Source: Bryopsis sp. KO-2023 (Eukaryota > Chlorophyta > Ulvophyceae > Bryopsidales > Bryopsidaceae). From it: 64,000 bases of DNA. The notes under the pieces were generated by a model. It made no database searches. It was not told where the DNA came from and worked only from the letters and a program-made list of their open reading frames with translations. Every line of letters begins with the position of its first letter. Within the stretch, counting starts at the first letter, position 1. Shown here in pieces: positions 60,343 through 64,000 of this stretch. The stretch spans positions 4,650,001 to 4,714,000 of the forward strand of contig BSYQ01000010.1 in the NCBI GenBank assembly GCA_030272585.1. Reading direction: 5' to 3'. The position numbers and the translations under genes are program-made.

Positions 60343-62552
60343 CTACATATGAGTTTTCAGCGTAGCATTCACATCCGGAGCAGGTGGATTGTCCCCCCGC
60401 CACAACGAGGTTGGTCGATGGGAGCCGTTTTTCGTGTGATATAGCCCGCAGGCATTACACAACGCACGGCCAGTGGCACGATCCTTCCTCCAAAATGGTG
60501 TAGTTGCCGTCCCACAGTTCATGCAGACCTTCGCACACAGATTCCCAAATTCAGTCGATGCAACGATCTCACCATCAAAACAAAAACAAAACTTTCAGCC
60601 ACGGCATGATCGCACAGATTCCTCTCGAGCGGCTTTCCAGAAACATATTCACCAAACTGTAGCGGGCACAAAACAGAAAACACATAAACATCCCCCTTCC
60701 CTCCCCCCACGAGCAAAACTGTCGCTCATTTGAAATACCCACCCTGTCCAGTTCACGGGCCCTCCTGCCTTTCTTCAAGTTCTGCTCCAGCACAACCCCG
60801 CCCATGTATTCCCTGTCTCTGCGTTTCCTCTTTGCAAAATTAGGTAAAGCCGAATGGTGTGGAGGCGGCGGCTGGACGCCCACCGGCCAATTCCCAAAAC
60901 CTGTGATCACTGGCATCCCTGCAAGAGGAGGGATGTTCGCCAACGCTTGTAGGGATTGTGCCCCACCTGGCATTGATGCCAGCCCGAAACCACTGTACAA
61001 TCCCGACAAGTAAGCACTCCACATCTCGGCCTGAAAACAAATTCCACCGACCATTAGTTTCTGAGCATTTCCTCACAAAACTCTGAAACCCATACTGGCA
61101 ATCGGGTATACATATAATGAATTGAAAGTATTTTACAGCCAAAAGGCCAAGTGCAGCGCGTTCACGGAAATATGTTTTGGCTGATACATACATATTAAAA
61201 ATATTTTTTTTACTCAAAACAGAAAATCCAGGTTTTTCGGATCATGTCGACAGTGACCTGTCGAAAAACTTGACAGTCTCTTGGAAATTTAAAAATGTGA
61301 AAAGTCACTTTTCAGCTAGGGGGGAAATGGATGCTCATCCCACACAGGGGGGTAAGGGGGTGCAGCTCTCACGGCGTGTTGCTGGTAGCCTGCGACACCT
61401 TCGTAGGAAGACATGGGGGGGTTGTGCGAAGCTGAAACAGGAATCTGACCACGCAGTTGCTCAGACAAATGGATGGGAGGGTGCCCTGGCTGGGAATGAT
61501 CCTCCACCTCGTCCCCTTCCAATCCTCTGCTGTTCACTGGTCGCAGCTCCCCGTGCTCAGCCACATAAACTTCGACCACCTCTCCTTCGTCCAATGACTG
61601 GGAGTCTTGATGCAAATTTACAGCTGTGTACAAGGAAGATAATCATCAGCAACAGGGGTGGGGCACCTTGATTCTCTTTTTTATATTAGTGCATCCACCC
61701 AGCCTAGAAGAATACTCTTAACAAAAAAAGAGGGGGGGGGGGTGGAAAAGGAAAATTATTTTGGTACTGGGTGGAAAAGTGATTCTCAGGTGAAAATTCT
61801 GGACAGCCCATTCATGTATTGCTGAGCAAAAAGCTCTCAATAGAAAACGTTGCTAGCCAATGCTTACACAATCACTGATGCTTTCCTACAGTCAATGGAG
61901 CTTTTCTCTGAAAGACTGGTTTGAAACGAGTGAAAAACGATTTGCTAACATGATGACAAGTTGCATCACTGCCTTTGATGGATTTCTCTCCTCTATGACA
62001 GACCCAGACGCGTGACAGTCATCCTCTACACGGCGACCGCTCACCGGAAAGTACAGGCTCGCTCCCGCTATTCGACGATTTCTTGTGAAGGTCTCCGTCA
62101 CGACAAAACTCCCCCTCGTTCACGGACGCGCCGTGGTTTCGACTAGGCGATGCTCCCTCCCCATGTCTCTCGAAGTCCGTGGCCCGACATTCTTCGCCCC
62201 CTTCTTCCTTAAATACCGAGTGGGGGTGGAAGGGCGGCTCCCCAGCTGCCTTGACGCCATCGCATTGAGTAAGGAAGGCCACAGTGTCGTCGTACTCGGT
62301 CAGTTTCTGAAGGTCTTCTGACGTCATTATTTCGTTATCCGCGCCCTGAACAGAGGCCCCAGCGCTCTCATCTCCAGACACCAGCGCCACCGACTGGCGT
62401 TGGCCGTCCCCACCCCCTAGCCTCTGCTCTTCCAGCACCAAGTCAATCTCCTCCAAGCTATTCGTTTCTGGGTTGAAAACCGTCACTGGAATGGTTTGGC
62501 GACCATCGCCACCCTCCAGCACGATATAAGGAACTCTCCCAGTTTTCGACAT
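60343..62552 (-). CDS. GATA-type zinc finger transcription factor
   Basis: Four exons (62552-62045, 61623-61346, 61030-60743, 60567-60343) join in phase to 432 residues. The single GATA finger is near the C-terminus, [15 protein letters not shown] then [16 protein letters not shown]-x2-C-x18-C-x2-C, the 18-residue loop typical of plant GATA factors. A basic segment upstream ([28 protein letters not shown]) is a likely nuclear localisation signal. The N-terminal 260 residues are acidic and Ser/Gly-rich with no recognised domain ([35 protein letters not shown]), a likely activation region. A Pro/Gly-rich stretch with [16 protein letters not shown] precedes the finger. It should bind WGATAR sites; targets are unknown. 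The last acceptor (GGTGAG before ATC) has a weak pyrimidine tract, so that junction is the least certain. Confidence 0.9.
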
Positions 62553-64000
62553 CTCACTTTTTTGCCTCCTTCCACCGAAACCTCTCTTCCACCTCAGCTA
62601 CCGAACGCTCTCGGAAAAGAGAAACAGTGGCGATGGCTGCTTCGCTCAGATACGGCCTCCCTACTGCTATGAGAACGTCCGAATGGAAACTGCTCTGTCA
62701 GACCTGTTCACAACACAGGAAACGGGCCTCAGTTCAGCCGAGAGCTCTGCCTGTCGCCAGGACACGGTGACAGGTTTACTCACGCATTACGCTGGCTCCA
62801 TGAACGCAACGACCATGCGCTGCGAGACGAGCTGTGTTGCCACAGCGGGAGAAGTCTAGAGAGGTGACAATCACAGTCACTGTACTCCCACGACAGTTAT
62901 AGAAACCACCACTACTGAAATAAAATTGAGAAGGCCATTTCGCGCAGCAGCAATGCTCGCAACCGGACCAGCTCGCCAGAAACAGGCAAAAGGAAAGCGA
63001 GTGTGAAGTGTCGTTCACACCGCCCGGCAGCTGACTCTTATTCTTCACCGGACAGAACCTGCCAGCGAGCAGAAGATAAAAACAGTGCAGCCCAAAATAG
63101 CTACCTATCGATCTGGAGACGCAACAGAATCTCGGGCCCAACGTGACCTCGCAGCAATCCGCTGTAAAAAAAAAACAACACACAAGAATGTCTTCCGTGG
63201 TCTGGAACTCTTACGTCTCCATAGTAGCGGCACACCCCCGCTGCCCGAGCGATCTCATACAACGACTAAAACAGATGAGGAGATTGACTTCCAATAAAGA
63301 ATGCGAAATCAGATAGGTTGACGCATGCACATCAGCCGCCAGATCTCCACCACAGGTTGGAGGAGATCGACCCAACGCCACAGCGAGTGTTGCAGACACC
63401 ACCTTTTTACTTCTCCCTTCCAATCTTCAGGTAAGTGTCTATCGACCCAAGGTCCCCATTAGTGGCCGACGAAATCCTTGCAGCACGGAGGCTAAAAAAT
63501 CGGCGGGCAGGAAATCAAACACGAGCGACACGTGGCGCGAGTGCGGCCCAAGGTTGAAAGAACGAGTGGAAATACTGCACGGCGTCGACGATTGTGCATA
63601 GATCTGTTGAGATCGTAGGGTCCCCAAAACCATGTGCTAACTATTACAGCACAATTGGGGACGACCGCTCCTGGATGCAGAGGTCGTGGAGGCGACCGCC
63701 CACGAACATCTAAACGAACCATTGTTTAAAATCGGCACGAAAACAAACAAACAAACAACATTTACACGAAAACACCAACCCCACAACCTCGGAATGCACC
63801 GATCATCAGAAATCCACCCAACGTTTTTCCCACTCTCTGAAGGGAGAAAAAAACACAGGGAGGGTGGGTAATAAGGCACTCCTGCCAACAGCGCTGCCTT
63901 ACCACTCCAATAGATGTGGATGCATGCATTAACTTTGTAAAACGACTTTATGATTGGGTTTTGAAGCAAAGTACGCTTTGCTCCCTTTCCCGAGTTCAGA
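62553..64000. other. Right edge, no supported gene
   Basis: It contains the GATA gene promoter and CpG-richer DNA at 63,300-63,680 that may be the start of another gene. Open stretches on both strands show no recognisable domain, and no exon chain could be built before the window ends. Confidence 0.4.

Overview
The window is intron-rich nuclear DNA from a green alga. The clearest evidence is a complete nuclear rbcS gene (33135-34077, minus). It has a short primary-plastid transit peptide, not the bipartite leader of secondary plastids, and the long beta-A/beta-B loop typical of green-algal small subunits. Plant-like features of ATG13, a GATA factor with an 18-residue zinc loop, QCR9 and the PRA1 protein agree. 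Introns are spliceosomal GT-AG, mostly 60-600 bases, and many exons are under 100 bases, so most genes had to be rebuilt by joining short exons in phase. An intron-rich prasinophyte or core chlorophyte fits; the species cannot be named from the sequence.

Layout, left to right: a partial plant-type protein of unknown function (1-2796, minus); an RNF121-type membrane RING E3 ligase (5737-9313, minus); a PRA1 family protein (9985-11167, minus); a DEG/HtrA-like protein that has lost catalytic residues (13243-15988, minus); a complete 9.05-kb Mutator-like transposon (16134-25187) with an 11-bp target duplication; QCR9 of respiratory complex III (25419-26484, plus); ATG13 (27765-32127, minus); RBCS (33135-34077, minus); a protein kinase with a giant activation-segment insertion (36288-40022, plus); a NUP42-like nucleoporin (44168-46203, plus); tafazzin (46597-48401, minus); an unrecognised 411-residue membrane protein (48732-50174, plus); a ZNHIT3-like protein (50602-52146, minus); a coiled-coil protein (52523-53735, minus); ribosomal protein eL21 (55649-57227, minus); an EXS-domain membrane protein (57559-59106, plus); and a GATA factor (60343-62552, minus).

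The host genes do not form a pathway; they are ordinary housekeeping genes. Three head-to-head pairs share short intergenic spacers (330, 331 and, with the transposon removed, 365 bases), which suggests bidirectional promoters. The transposon sits in one of these, between the DEG-like gene and QCR9.

The accessory biology is concentrated in the transposon. Its spliced minus-strand gene joins a FLYWCH zinc finger, a MULE transposase core, about 300 residues of coding minisatellite and a C48 (Ulp1-like) cysteine protease. It also carries a convergent 84-residue gene, a 120-bp satellite, a near-perfect 40-bp hairpin and four copies of a 40-nt tRNA-like minihelix. Outside it, the most unusual items are the kinase with about 496 residues between DFG and APE, the dead DEG-like protease and the glycine-rich tail on the Rubisco small subunit.
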